64,000 nucleotides of DNA from Parasedimentitalea maritima (GTDB lineage: Bacteria; Pseudomonadota; Alphaproteobacteria; Rhodobacterales; Rhodobacteraceae), in NCBI RefSeq assembly GCF_005771405.1, contig NZ_VAUA01000002.1, positions 186,001-250,000 of the forward strand, in the 5' to 3' direction. A model generated the notes under the pieces. The model was not told the DNA's origin. It searched no databases and was given only the letters and a program-made list of their open reading frames with translations. Position 1 is the first letter of the stretch. Each line of letters starts with the position of its first letter. Position numbers and translations under genes: made by a program. Shown here one piece after another: positions 47,510-55,204 of the stretch.

Positions 47510-48418
47510 ATGAAAAAAAACATGCCCCCAAGCCTGATCCAACCAGGCCACCCAGATTTCAAATTGCTGTCATTGCTGCAGACCGAAATCACCGCCCGTG
47601 CTGGTGGCGCTCTTGCCTTGGCGGATGATTTCCCCGCCATGCTGCGTACTTGCATCGACGATGTGATCATGACCCCAAAAACCGGACGGCGTAGTTACGA
47701 AGAACTGGAGAAGACAGAAAAGACCTATATCGGCACCCGAGTCGAAATCGAACTGCGCGCCTTGCTACGCTTGAAACGCGGCAAGCTGGACACAGTCATC
47801 CTGGACCAGGATGTCGACATCAAGAACACCATGGGCAGCAACTGGATGATCCCAACCGAAGCGGTGGATCACGTCTGCATGCTGGTCGCAGCAGATGAGG
47901 TGCGCGCCCGCTGCTACCTTGGCCTAATCGTCGCGAAACGTGGCTATCTAACCGCCGGTCAAAACAAAGACGCTAAGCGGTCTATCTCGGCTGATGGGTT
48001 CCAGCACATCCTTTGGCTACTCTGTGATCACCCCTACCCGGCCAACTTCTGGCGCACGGTCGACGAATCCATCGTGGAACAGATTTTCAACTGCGACACG
48101 GGCAACGCCCGCATGGCAGCACTGTTTCGCGCGATGCAGAACCAACCGATCTCCCGAGATGTGGTCGAGGCGGTGGCAATGCAAAAAGACTTCATGCGCA
48201 GGGTGCGCTCAGACAAGGGCCATGGAACGCGTGATCTGTTGGAACAGGACGGCATTCTGCTGCTGCAAGGCCAGTTACACGGCCAACTGATCAAGGCGCT
48301 GGACCTGCCCCACTGCTCGCCCAGCGAGTTTATTTCCTGTCGACCAACCACCGTTTTGCAACATCGTATGGCGGCGCAGGCCGGTTTCAATCTGCCCCAG
48401 ATTGCTGGGCAACCGTGA
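47510..48418 (+). CDS. NaeI-family type II restriction endonuclease
   Basis: A 302-residue protein resembling restriction enzyme NaeI (type IIE, cuts GCCGGC). The N-terminal nuclease domain carries the NaeI pattern: LEKTEKTYIGTRVEIEL with E79, then D94, D103 and K105 in LDTVILDQDVDIKNT, with the same nine-residue spacing between the two aspartates as NaeI D86 and D95 and the same D-x-K. The L66 position equals NaeI Leu43, whose change to Lys gives topoisomerase activity; here it is Leu. A C-terminal DNA-binding (allosteric) domain follows (about 175-290). All catalytic residues seen are intact. The start lies in a run of eight A, with a second in-frame ATG just after it at 47522. Confidence 0.87.
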   Translation: MKKNMPPSLIQPGHPDFKLLSLLQTEITARAGGALALADDFPAMLRTCIDDVIMTPKTGRRSYEELEKTEKTYIGTRVEIELRALLRLKRGKLDTVILDQDVDIKNTMGSNWMIPTEAVDHVCMLVAADEVRARCYLGLIVAKRGYLTAGQNKDAKRSISADGFQHILWLLCDHPYPANFWRTVDESIVEQIFNCDTGNARMAALFRAMQNQPISRDVVEAVAMQKDFMRRVRSDKGHGTRDLLEQDGILLLQGQLHGQLIKALDLPHCSPSEFISCRPTTVLQHRMAAQAGFNLPQIAGQP

Positions 48419-48454
48419 AATCTACATCCTTGGCATTTTTTTCTATTTTACCTC

Positions 48455-48483
48455 TTGCGGCGGGGGCCGGGAAATTCTATTCA
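48455..48483 (+). promoter_or_regulatory. Promoter of tRNA-Gly copy 2
   Basis: TTGCGG, 17 bases, TATTCA. The stretch GAAATTCTATT-AGCGCCTCACC around the -10 is nearly identical to copy 3. Confidence 0.75.
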
Positions 48484-48503
48484 GCGCCTCACCGATACGG
48501 AGT

Positions 48504-48578
48504 GCGGGCGTAGCTCAGGGGTAGAGCATAACCTTGCCAAGGTTAGGGTCGAGAGTTCGAATCTCTTCGCCCGCTCCA
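48504..48578 (+). tRNA. tRNA-Gly (GCC), copy 2
   Basis: Base-for-base identical to copy 1, including the encoded CCA; anticodon GCC. It lies between the restriction endonuclease gene and the RTX gene. Confidence 0.97.
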
Positions 48579-48596
48579 ATCGGAACCAGCGAAACG

Positions 48597-48613
48597 GCCG
48601 CCCATTGGGCGGC
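48597..48613 (+). terminator. Terminator of tRNA-Gly copy 2
   Basis: GCCGCCC-ATT-GGGCGGC, a perfect 7-bp stem followed by TGTTTG. The T-run is poor, so termination may be partial; the RTX gene beyond is on the opposite strand. Confidence 0.6.
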
Positions 48614-48688
48614 TGTTTGCATTTGGAGCGGTGTTCCAAACACAAGGCGAGTTGGCGCCCTATCAAAGGCCACCAGAACTGCTGCCGA

Positions 48689-50068
48689 TCAAACCAGAAT
48701 TACATCGCTGTCCAGCAACTGCTGAATGGTAACATCCTCAATGATCAGAATACTCGGAGCCGACGCTGGGTCGCTGTTATCGGACTGACCATACAGCACG
48801 ACGTTACCGCTTTCCTGAACCAAATCCGCAGCGTTGGCCTGCGCATATCCCGCTCCAACTGCAATCCTCAACTCATCCTCAGTCACGTCAAAATCGGTGA
48901 TCCTTGCAACACCAGCCATCGCGTTAAAATAGAACGTATCGGAATCACCATTGCCTTCCATCAACGTCGTGCCCTCACCTGAATAAAGCGCATCATTGCC
49001 GCGACCACCAGACAACACATCATTGCCCTCATCGGCCCTAAGTGTGTCGCTTCCGCTCTCGCCTAACAGCGTATCATCCCCTGAACCGCCATTGATTTCG
49101 TCGGCTAGATACCCGCCAGTAATATGGCCATCGCCAGCCCCACCATCCAACTCGTTTTCGCCTGCCCGAACGCGAATGGTGTCATTACCCTCGCCACCGT
49201 CGACGGTGTCATCACCAAAATGCCCAAAGATCAAATCTTCGCCACTGCCCCCTCTCAGTAGATTGTCATTCCATGTAGACGCTACCAGAGTATCGTTGCC
49301 GATTCCGCCATCCAGCGTATCGAAGCCAGAACCACCTTCCAAATAGTCATTTCCGGCGCCTCCATATAGCTCGTCGTCGCCATATGCTCCTAGGATGCTA
49401 TCGTTTCCTGCCCCACCGTCGGCAAATTCAGAGGAAGCTGAGGGGCTGTAGTTATCGCCAATGTGGCCGCTGAGGTAGTCATTGCCGTCATCGCCTAACA
49501 GGGTGTCATCTCCTGAGTTTCCAAAGAGACTGTCATTGCCGCTGCCCGCAGTTAGGTGATCATTGTCATTTCCCCCCTGCAACAGATCCGCACCTCCTAA
49601 TCCGAGGAGGAGGTCTGCGCCTACGCCACCAAGAAGCACCGATGCTTCCACTCCGCCAAACAACGTATCCTCGCCGACACCGCCGAGCAGCGTATCAAAA
49701 CCACTCCCCTGCCCCGTGCCGCTACCAGCGATCAACAGATCAGCTCCGCTGCCCCCACTTAGATAATCTGACCCAATTCCGCCCAGCAAAGTGTCATCAC
49801 CAGAATTCCCATAGAGAAAATCACTGGCCCCTCCTCCAGTCAGCAAATCATTACCCAACCCAGCTGAGACAGTGTCGCCATCTGTTGCCGTGTCGTCCCC
49901 AGCACCTGTGAAGGTGTCATCACCCTCCAACAATGCCACTATCTGACCGCTTCCATCCAGAATTGTGCCATCACCATCCACTGAACTGTCAGAAACAACA
50001 TCTGTTACTGATGTTCCCAGCCAATCTACGATCAGGGTTTCAAATCTCTGCGGCAATCCATAGGGCAT
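48689..50068 (-). CDS. RTX-type calcium-binding repeat protein
   Basis: A 459-residue acidic protein composed almost wholly of hemolysin-type nonapeptide repeats (GGxGxDxxx), for example GGAGNDYLEGGSGFDTLDGG, from about residue 40 to 390. These form Ca2+-binding parallel beta-rolls. There is no N-terminal Sec signal, and the C-terminal 70 residues (FYFNAMAGVARITDFD... to QQLLDSDVILV) resemble a type I secretion signal region. No protease, lipase or adhesin domain is attached, so it may be a secreted surface or matrix protein. ATG at 50068 has AAAGGA 6 bases upstream; a TTG at 50083 is less likely. Confidence 0.9.
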   Translation of the reverse strand: MPYGLPQRFETLIVDWLGTSVTDVVSDSSVDGDGTILDGSGQIVALLEGDDTFTGAGDDTATDGDTVSAGLGNDLLTGGGASDFLYGNSGDDTLLGGIGSDYLSGGSGADLLIAGSGTGQGSGFDTLLGGVGEDTLFGGVEASVLLGGVGADLLLGLGGADLLQGGNDNDHLTAGSGNDSLFGNSGDDTLLGDDGNDYLSGHIGDNYSPSASSEFADGGAGNDSILGAYGDDELYGGAGNDYLEGGSGFDTLDGGIGNDTLVASTWNDNLLRGGSGEDLIFGHFGDDTVDGGEGNDTIRVRAGENELDGGAGDGHITGGYLADEINGGSGDDTLLGESGSDTLRADEGNDVLSGGRGNDALYSGEGTTLMEGNGDSDTFYFNAMAGVARITDFDVTEDELRIAVGAGYAQANAADLVQESGNVVLYGQSDNSDPASAPSILIIEDVTIQQLLDSDVILV

Positions 50069-50250
50069 AATAGATCCTTTCAAATGTGCGCTCAGAGGTC
50101 TCTCCCGGTCGGCAAAAACCAGAGCGATACGACAAATCTAAAGGGAAGCGAGCTTGCCGTTCCCTCAAAACAACTTAAGAAAGAATTTACGACAGGTAAT
50201 TCTCCTCAAGGCCTTTGGGATATTTTTTGTCACCCATCGTCACTTCGCTC

Positions 50251-50279
50251 TTGCAGCTCCCGCTAGGAAATTCTATTGA
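50251..50279 (+). promoter_or_regulatory. Promoter of tRNA-Gly copy 3
   Basis: TTGCAG, 17 bases, TATTGA. Confidence 0.75.
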
Positions 50280-50297
50280 GCGCCTCACCAACGGAAT

Positions 50298-50372
50298 GCG
50301 GGCGTAGCTCAGGGGTAGAGCATAACCTTGCCAAGGTTAGGGTCGAGAGTTCGAATCTCTTCGCCCGCTCCA
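50298..50372 (+). tRNA. tRNA-Gly (GCC), copy 3
   Basis: Identical in all 75 bases to copies 1 and 2; anticodon GCC. It marks the right edge of the tRNA-flanked accessory stretch. Confidence 0.97.
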
Positions 50373-50402
50373 GTTGGCCCACCCTACCTCGGGTGGATTT
50401 CG

Positions 50403-50427
50403 AAAGGCCGCCTTCGGGCGGCCTTTT
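50403..50427 (+). terminator. Terminator of tRNA-Gly copy 3
   Basis: AAAGGCCGCC-TTCG-GGCGGCCTTT, a 10-bp stem with TTCG tetraloop merging into TTTT. Confidence 0.85.
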
Positions 50428-50544
50428 CGCATTTTGGACTGCAAATTTTGCACCTTCGGATTTTTTGATCAAATTCCTTTGACGAAGACGTAAAAACCGG
50501 TCAATCCTGCGCTCAAGCAACCGCGCCACAACAGGAGTTCCGGC

Positions 50545-51897
50545 ATGGCCCCAGTCATCTACCCTTACACAAATTTCACCGCCGTCGAACAACTGTGCCT
50601 AGAGCGCGGCGAAGGCATTTATGTCTATGACACCGACGGGAACAAATACATCGAAGGCATGGCTGGCCTGTGGTGTACTTCACTGGGATACAGCAACACA
50701 GAAGTTGTCGATGCCATCACAGAGCAACTCAATACCTTGCCGTTCACCCATACTTTTGGTGGCAAGACGCATGAGCCGATCAAGCAGCTTGCTGATAAAC
50801 TGCGCGATATGGTGCCGGTTGAAGACGCCTATTTCTTCTTTGGCAACTCGGGCTCTGATGCCAACGACACCCATTACAAAATGCTGCGGTATTACTTCAA
50901 CGCCATCGGCAAGCCCGAAAAGCGCAAGATCATCACCCGCGAACGTGGCTACCACGGAGTGACAGTCGCGGCAGGATCGCTGACGTCGCTGCCCGGCAAC
51001 TTGGCCCACTTTGACGCCCCGGTAGAGGCCTTAGGCGTTTTGCGCGCCGATGCCCCGCACTATTATACCAACCGTCAGGGCAACGAGACCGAAGCGCAGT
51101 TTGTTGACCGCATCATCAGCAATCTCGAAGAGCAGATTTTAGCTGAAGGCCCCGACACCATCGCGGCGATGATTGTTGAGCCTATCACCGGCGCATCTGG
51201 CGTCATCGTCCCCCCCGAAGGGTATTACGAAAAGTTGCAGGCGGTCCTGCGCAAGCACGACATTTTGGTCTGGGCGGACGAGGTCATCACCGGGTTTGGT
51301 CGCACAGGCAATGATTTTGGCTGTACCACCATGGGCATCAAACCCGATCTGATGTCCTTTGCCAAACAGCTCAGCTCGGCCTATTTCCCGATCTCTGCTG
51401 CAGTCATTCCTGGCTGGATGTACGAAGCGATGATTGAACAAACCAATCAGATGGGCGTGTTTGGCCAAGGTTATACCTATACCGGTCACCCGGCGGCCTG
51501 CGCTGCGGCCTTGAAGACCCTCGAGATCTATGAGCGCGACAACCTGTTTGTTCACGCCGCCAATGTCGGTGACTATTTGCAAGCACAGCTGCGGGAAGCA
51601 TTCACCGATCACCCGTTGGTAGGTGAGGTTCGCGGCAAAGGTCTGATCGCAGCGTTAGAGCTGGTCTCCAACAAAACCACTGGCGCCAGCTTTGATGGCG
51701 GCATCGCCGGGGCCACATCGCAAAAGTTCTGTCAGGCCAATGGCCTGATCTTGCGTGCAGTAGCTGGGAACGCCTTGGCACTGTGTCCGCCGTTGATCAT
51801 CACACGTGACGAGGTTGATGAGCTGATGGGCAAGCTGAAGGCAGCGATCGACAGCACCTATGCTGAGTTAAAAGAAAAAGACCTGATTGCCGGGTAA
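50545..51897 (+). CDS. Class III (omega) aminotransferase
   Basis: PLP-dependent fold type I transaminase of 450 residues. The PLP lysine is K274 in MSFAKQLSSAY, and the cofactor-ring aspartate is D245 in VWADEVITGFGRTG. The phosphate-binding NSGSDANDTHYKM and the family's YHG (RGYHGVTVAAGSLT) are present. Substrate specificity within the omega-aminotransferases (beta-alanine, putrescine, taurine or others, usually with pyruvate) cannot be decided from sequence alone. ATG follows CAGGAG. A short RAM-domain regulator follows on the opposite strand. Confidence 0.9.
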   Translation: MAPVIYPYTNFTAVEQLCLERGEGIYVYDTDGNKYIEGMAGLWCTSLGYSNTEVVDAITEQLNTLPFTHTFGGKTHEPIKQLADKLRDMVPVEDAYFFFGNSGSDANDTHYKMLRYYFNAIGKPEKRKIITRERGYHGVTVAAGSLTSLPGNLAHFDAPVEALGVLRADAPHYYTNRQGNETEAQFVDRIISNLEEQILAEGPDTIAAMIVEPITGASGVIVPPEGYYEKLQAVLRKHDILVWADEVITGFGRTGNDFGCTTMGIKPDLMSFAKQLSSAYFPISAAVIPGWMYEAMIEQTNQMGVFGQGYTYTGHPAACAAALKTLEIYERDNLFVHAANVGDYLQAQLREAFTDHPLVGEVRGKGLIAALELVSNKTTGASFDGGIAGATSQKFCQANGLILRAVAGNALALCPPLIITRDEVDELMGKLKAAIDSTYAELKEKDLIAG

Positions 51898-51920
51898 AAC
51901 CGGACCCAACGTCGCCGGAT

Positions 51921-51952
51921 ACGCCTGATCTCCCACGGGGAAGATCAGGCGT
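51921..51952. terminator. Terminator hairpin between convergent genes
   Basis: ACGCCTGATCT and AGATCAGGCGT form a perfect 11-bp stem between the aminotransferase and the RAM-domain gene. T-runs are weak on both sides. Confidence 0.65.
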
Positions 51953-51957
51953 AAATC

Positions 51958-52197
51958 TCAAAACACCTTGAAGGTCATCGTGGTCAAAGACCGCTCGATC
52001 CCTTCGATCACCAATAGGTGGTCGTTGATAAACTTGCCGACATCTGCGTCGGCGGGGATGTATAACTTCATCATCAGGTCATAATCTCCGCTGGTCGAAT
52101 AGAGCTCCGAATGGATTTCTCTCAGTGCAATATCCTCGGCGACTTTGTAAGTGGTGCCGGGTTTGCAGCGGATCTGGATGAAAACACAGGTGGACAT
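51958..52197 (-). CDS. Stand-alone Lrp/AsnC ligand-binding (RAM) domain protein
   Basis: A 79-residue protein corresponding to the C-terminal RAM domain of Lrp/AsnC regulators, without the DNA-binding part (CVFIQIRCKPGTTYKVAEDIALREIHSELYSTSGDYDLMMKLY). Such proteins oligomerise and bind amino acids; they may modulate full-length Lrp proteins. ATG at 52197 begins directly at the beta strand, so no helix-turn-helix was lost by truncation inside this reading frame. Confidence 0.88.
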   Translation of the reverse strand: MSTCVFIQIRCKPGTTYKVAEDIALREIHSELYSTSGDYDLMMKLYIPADADVGKFINDHLLVIEGIERSLTTMTFKVF

Positions 52198-52366
52198 GAA
52201 TAGCCTCGGGTTTGTCAGGTCAGTTTAGCCCAAGCTGGCACGCCCACCATCCGGGCGCAATCCCCTGCCCCTTTGGCAACACCTGTCGACCAATCACAGG
52301 CACACCCTTGAGCCGCCCTACCTCCTTCCCCTATAAGCGCCCCGGATATAACAAGGATTTGCCGTC

Positions 52367-52954
52367 ATGCGCACAGCCAAGATCAGCCGCTCGACCAATG
52401 AGACCTCGATCAGTGTCGAGATCAATCTGGATGGAACCGGAACCTATGACAACCAGACCGGCGTTGGCTTTTTCGACCATATGCTGGACCAGTTGTCGCG
52501 CCACTCGCTGATCGACATGACCATCCGCGCCGAGGGTGACTATCACATCGACGACCACCACACCGTCGAGGACACCGGCATCGCCCTGGGGCAAGCCTTG
52601 GCCGCCGCATTAGGCGACAAGAAAGGTATCCGTCGTTACGGCGAATGCCACCTTGCAATGGACGAGGCTCAAGTACGCTGCGCTCTGGACCTGTCGGCAC
52701 GGCCGTTTTTGGTGTGGAACCTGGATATCCCAACTCAGAAAATCGGCACCTTCGATACTGAGCTTGTGCGTGAATTCTTTACCGCTTTTGCGACCCACGG
52801 CGGCATCACCCTGCACGTCGACAAAATCCACGGTTTCAACAGCCACCACATCGTCGAGGCCGCATTCAAATCCGTTGCCCGCGCGCTGCGTCCAGCCGTT
52901 GAAACCGACCCACGCAAGGCCGATGCAATTCCTTCAACAAAAGGGGCGCTCTAG
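52367..52954 (+). CDS. hisB: Imidazoleglycerol-phosphate dehydratase HisB
   Basis: Manganese enzyme of the sixth histidine-synthesis step. The metal-binding motifs are complete: [28 protein letters not shown] near residues 64-78, and the second half [26 protein letters not shown]. Monofunctional form of 195 residues. First gene of the dispersed his locus in this window. A second, degenerate copy of its 3' end lies at 53695-53808, past an inserted gene. Confidence 0.97.
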   Translation: MRTAKISRSTNETSISVEINLDGTGTYDNQTGVGFFDHMLDQLSRHSLIDMTIRAEGDYHIDDHHTVEDTGIALGQALAAALGDKKGIRRYGECHLAMDEAQVRCALDLSARPFLVWNLDIPTQKIGTFDTELVREFFTAFATHGGITLHVDKIHGFNSHHIVEAAFKSVARALRPAVETDPRKADAIPSTKGAL

Positions 52955-53047
52955 GCACCTTTTAAAAGAACATGTTCAGTAAGCGGCACATCAATAGTCA
53001 CCAGCCCGATGGCCGCAGCCAAATCGATTTTACAAAGGTTTAGTGCT

Positions 53048-53689
53048 ATGAACTATTACTGGCTTAAAACAGCCTTGGGTGCACGGGGTGGTAGTCTGAA
53101 ATGGTCTGAAACCAAAGAAGAGCGACAGATCGATCCAAATGCCAATCGTTGGTAAGTTACAGATGCAGATCGCGCTCCGCTTGGGCCTTTCCCAGGCAAA
53201 ATTCTTGAAGAAATTTCTGATCACTGGGCGCTAAGCTTTTCACAAAACGATAGCTTGCCGGACACTTTCAGAAGTTTGAATTCCTTCCATTTCACTGGAG
53301 CCCCTTTTGCAAAAAAGGCGGTGTGCGATGTCTTTGTGAAGTTCGCTGAGGGGAACTGTGAAGTTATAGAAATGGAGAAAATTTGGTCGTTACATGACAA
53401 TGCGAAGGTTCCAGAACGATATTTTGTCCTAAATGTATTTAACGCAGCTGAGGTAATAGATTACGCGACCGCTCCCATGGGGGAAGTAAAGAACCCCAAA
53501 ATCGGCAATCAACTTTCACTGCGCACTCTGAATGTAAAGAAGTTCAAAGTAAAAAATGGCGCATTTAGTGGGCGCCACCTTTTAAGAGATGCCAAAACCT
53601 CTGAATGGTTCTGCGATGACGTATTTCGTGAGGAAATCAAGAACACTACCCCCGGAACTTATAAATTCAATGCCGTTGCAACTGTCTAA
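53048..53689 (+). pseudogene. Imm11-like immunity gene interrupted by in-frame TAA
   Basis: From ATG at 53048 (AAAGG 9 bases upstream) the frame reads MNYYWLKTALGARGGSLKW and 16 further residues to TAA at 53153-53155, then continues without any other stop for 177 codons in the same frame to 53689. The whole would be about 213 residues. The pattern DTFRSLNSFHFTGAPF, RYFVLNVFNAAEVIDYATA, and HLLRDAKTSEWFCDDVFRE fits the Imm11/DUF1629 family of immunity proteins for polymorphic toxins. An internal start at 53255 could still yield a 144-residue part. DNA is much richer in A and T than hisB. No toxin gene is nearby. The TAA may be a real nonsense mutation or a sequence error. Confidence 0.7.
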
Positions 53690-53694
53690 CTAAG

Positions 53695-53808
53695 GTCGGT
53701 CTTCTTTGACCGCATGCTGGACCTGCCGTCGCCCGCGCCCTACGCCCAGCAGTTGAGACCGATCCACGCAAAACAGATGCTATCCCCTCAACAAAAGGGG
53801 CGCTCTAA
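53695..53808 (+). pseudogene. Remnant of a second hisB (internal deletion, intact C-terminal tail)
   Basis: 53695-53740 resembles the part of hisB for [12 protein letters not shown], and 53739-53808 continues in frame as [19 protein letters not shown] then STKGAL and TAA, which equals the HisB C-terminus with only A-to-T at one position. The DNA differs from the intact hisB mainly at synonymous third positions, so it derives from another strain's allele rather than from a recent local duplication. About 380 bases of the middle are missing. Confidence 0.85.
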
Positions 53809-53815
53809 GCGCCCC
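53793..53815 (-). terminator. Terminator of the DUF2306 gene
   Basis: On the minus strand GGGGCGCT-TAG-AGCGCCCC is followed by TTTTG, 19 bases past the gene. It overlaps the end of the hisB remnant. Confidence 0.7.
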
Positions 53816-53833
53816 CATCCTCAGGTCCTGATG

Positions 53834-54448
53834 TTAGGGTGCAACTGGTGACGGCGCGTTTGACCGCCTGAGAAACCATTCTGTGACCATTAGATTGGGC
53901 ACCCAACACAGCCAAGCCACCAGCGTATATCCTGCCTCTTCGCCCAGTGACATGAACAGAAACGGCAGATAAACCCGCAATGTGACCGCGGCAAATGTCA
54001 AACCAGCCGAGCGGATCATCCAACGCTGGTGTTCAGCAATACGCCCTTGCCGCGCCAACCAAATTCCGTAACCTGTGCTGCCCAACCAGGCCACTGCAAG
54101 CAAGCCAAAGCCCCAGGCCGCCACCGGACCCGATGTGGTGCCAAATGCCATCAGCAGGCTACCAATACCAGCCAGCAGAATGCTTCCCCCATAAACGCGG
54201 CCAATCCAACGATGCACGTACGGCCGCTTTGTCCGCAGCCCTTTCCAGAATTGAAACGGCATCAAAATCAGGGCCAAGGGCGCCAAAGTGATATGGGCAA
54301 AGAAGGCCCATCGCCGCTCGACGGCGTGGTAGGCGACAAAATCCATCGATGTTTCGACTCCCAAGGCCATAAACCGCCAAGAGGCCAGCACCACTCCTAA
54401 GCATAAGAACCAAACCAGAAACACCCGCATCCGCGATACATAAATCAT
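53834..54448 (-). CDS. DUF2306 membrane protein
   Basis: A 204-residue inner-membrane protein with about six spans. The DUF2306 signature is visible: RRWAFFAHITLAPLALILMPFQF, KRPYVHRWIGRVYGGSIL with conserved His residues, and EHQRWMIRSAGLTFAAVTLR. The paired histidines suggest metal or heme contact, unproven for the family. ATG at 54448 follows AAGGA. It is divergent from a TetR regulator with two operator-like palindromes between them, so it is probably the regulated target. Confidence 0.88.
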   Translation of the reverse strand: MIYVSRMRVFLVWFLCLGVVLASWRFMALGVETSMDFVAYHAVERRWAFFAHITLAPLALILMPFQFWKGLRTKRPYVHRWIGRVYGGSILLAGIGSLLMAFGTTSGPVAAWGFGLLAVAWLGSTGYGIWLARQGRIAEHQRWMIRSAGLTFAAVTLRVYLPFLFMSLGEEAGYTLVAWLCWVPNLMVTEWFLRRSNAPSPVAP

Positions 54449-54473
54449 GAGACATCCTTGCGTCATTGCCGAA

Positions 54474-54488
54474 CTTGACACTGTAAAG
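54474..54488. promoter_or_regulatory. TetR operator candidate 1
   Basis: CTTGACA-C-TGTAAAG, the same 15-base palindrome as operator 2 with one mismatch. It is nearer to the DUF2306 start. Confidence 0.6.
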
Positions 54489-54498
54489 ATCAGAGCAA

Positions 54499-54513
54499 CT
54501 TGACACTGTCAAG
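54499..54513. promoter_or_regulatory. TetR operator candidate 2 overlapping the -35
   Basis: CTTGACA-C-TGTCAAG, perfect 7-bp arms. It includes TTGACA (54500-54505), a consensus -35 for the regulator gene with a TAATTT-like -10 about 16 bases on. Repressor binding here would block that promoter. Centres of the two palindromes are 25 bases apart. Confidence 0.7.
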
Positions 54514-54533
54514 TCAGCTGATAATTTCTGCTA

Positions 54534-55151
54534 ATGACCGATGATCAAAACTCAAAGCCGCATCACCACGGCGATCTGCGTAGCGCATTGATTCAGGCTG
54601 GCATTGCCTTGCTGAGTGAAGGTGGCAAAGATTCGCTAACTCTCCGAAAGTGCGCGGCACGGGCTGGCGTATCACACGCAGCCCCGGCCCATCATTTTGA
54701 TGGAATCAGCGGATTGCGCGGTGCCATTGCCCAGGAAGGGTTTCGCTTATTTCGTCTGTCCATGCTCAATGCCAGTGGCACCGAAAATCAAAGCGAACTT
54801 GACCACCTCAAGGCCATCTGCAGCGGCTACCTTAACTTTGCCATTGATAACCCGGCATTGTTTGACCTGATTTTCAGCTCCGCCCCGATGGAGGGTCTGG
54901 AATCGAACCTCAAGTCCGGCACTGCCTTTTCCTACGACGTATTACGCAAAGCCTGTGCGCCCTTTGTTCAGCCCGGCCAGGACCCGATGATCATTGAAAC
55001 TCAGGTCTGGTCCCTGATCCACGGCTACACCCACCTGTATATGGCCAGCCGGTTTGGCCCGGTTGACCTCAGCCATCAAGCGCGCGGCCCTTTTGATCAA
55101 GTGGTGTCTTTGCTTGACGCACTGGTAGTCAGCAACGCTACCAAGGCTTGA
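54534..55151 (+). CDS. TetR family transcriptional regulator (WHG-domain type)
   Basis: A 205-residue repressor. N-terminal helix-turn-helix (about 12-60; SLTLRKCAARAGVSHAAPAHHF, with the HH-F motif) and a C-terminal ligand domain of the WHG type (SLIHGYTHLYMAS). It likely represses itself and the divergent DUF2306 gene through the two palindromes at 54474-54513. The ligand is unknown. Confidence 0.9.
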   Translation: MTDDQNSKPHHHGDLRSALIQAGIALLSEGGKDSLTLRKCAARAGVSHAAPAHHFDGISGLRGAIAQEGFRLFRLSMLNASGTENQSELDHLKAICSGYLNFAIDNPALFDLIFSSAPMEGLESNLKSGTAFSYDVLRKACAPFVQPGQDPMIIETQVWSLIHGYTHLYMASRFGPVDLSHQARGPFDQVVSLLDALVVSNATKA

Positions 55152-55204
55152 CCTTTAACGCCATTCACGACAGGTGAAAGAGACCTTACAAGAGACCATA
55201 CACA

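Noticed and set aside
48996-49346. Plus-strand Ser/Pro-rich frames opposite the RTX repeats
   Set aside because: They are the mirror image of the GGxGxD repeat codons; composition follows from the repeat, with no start signal or family match.
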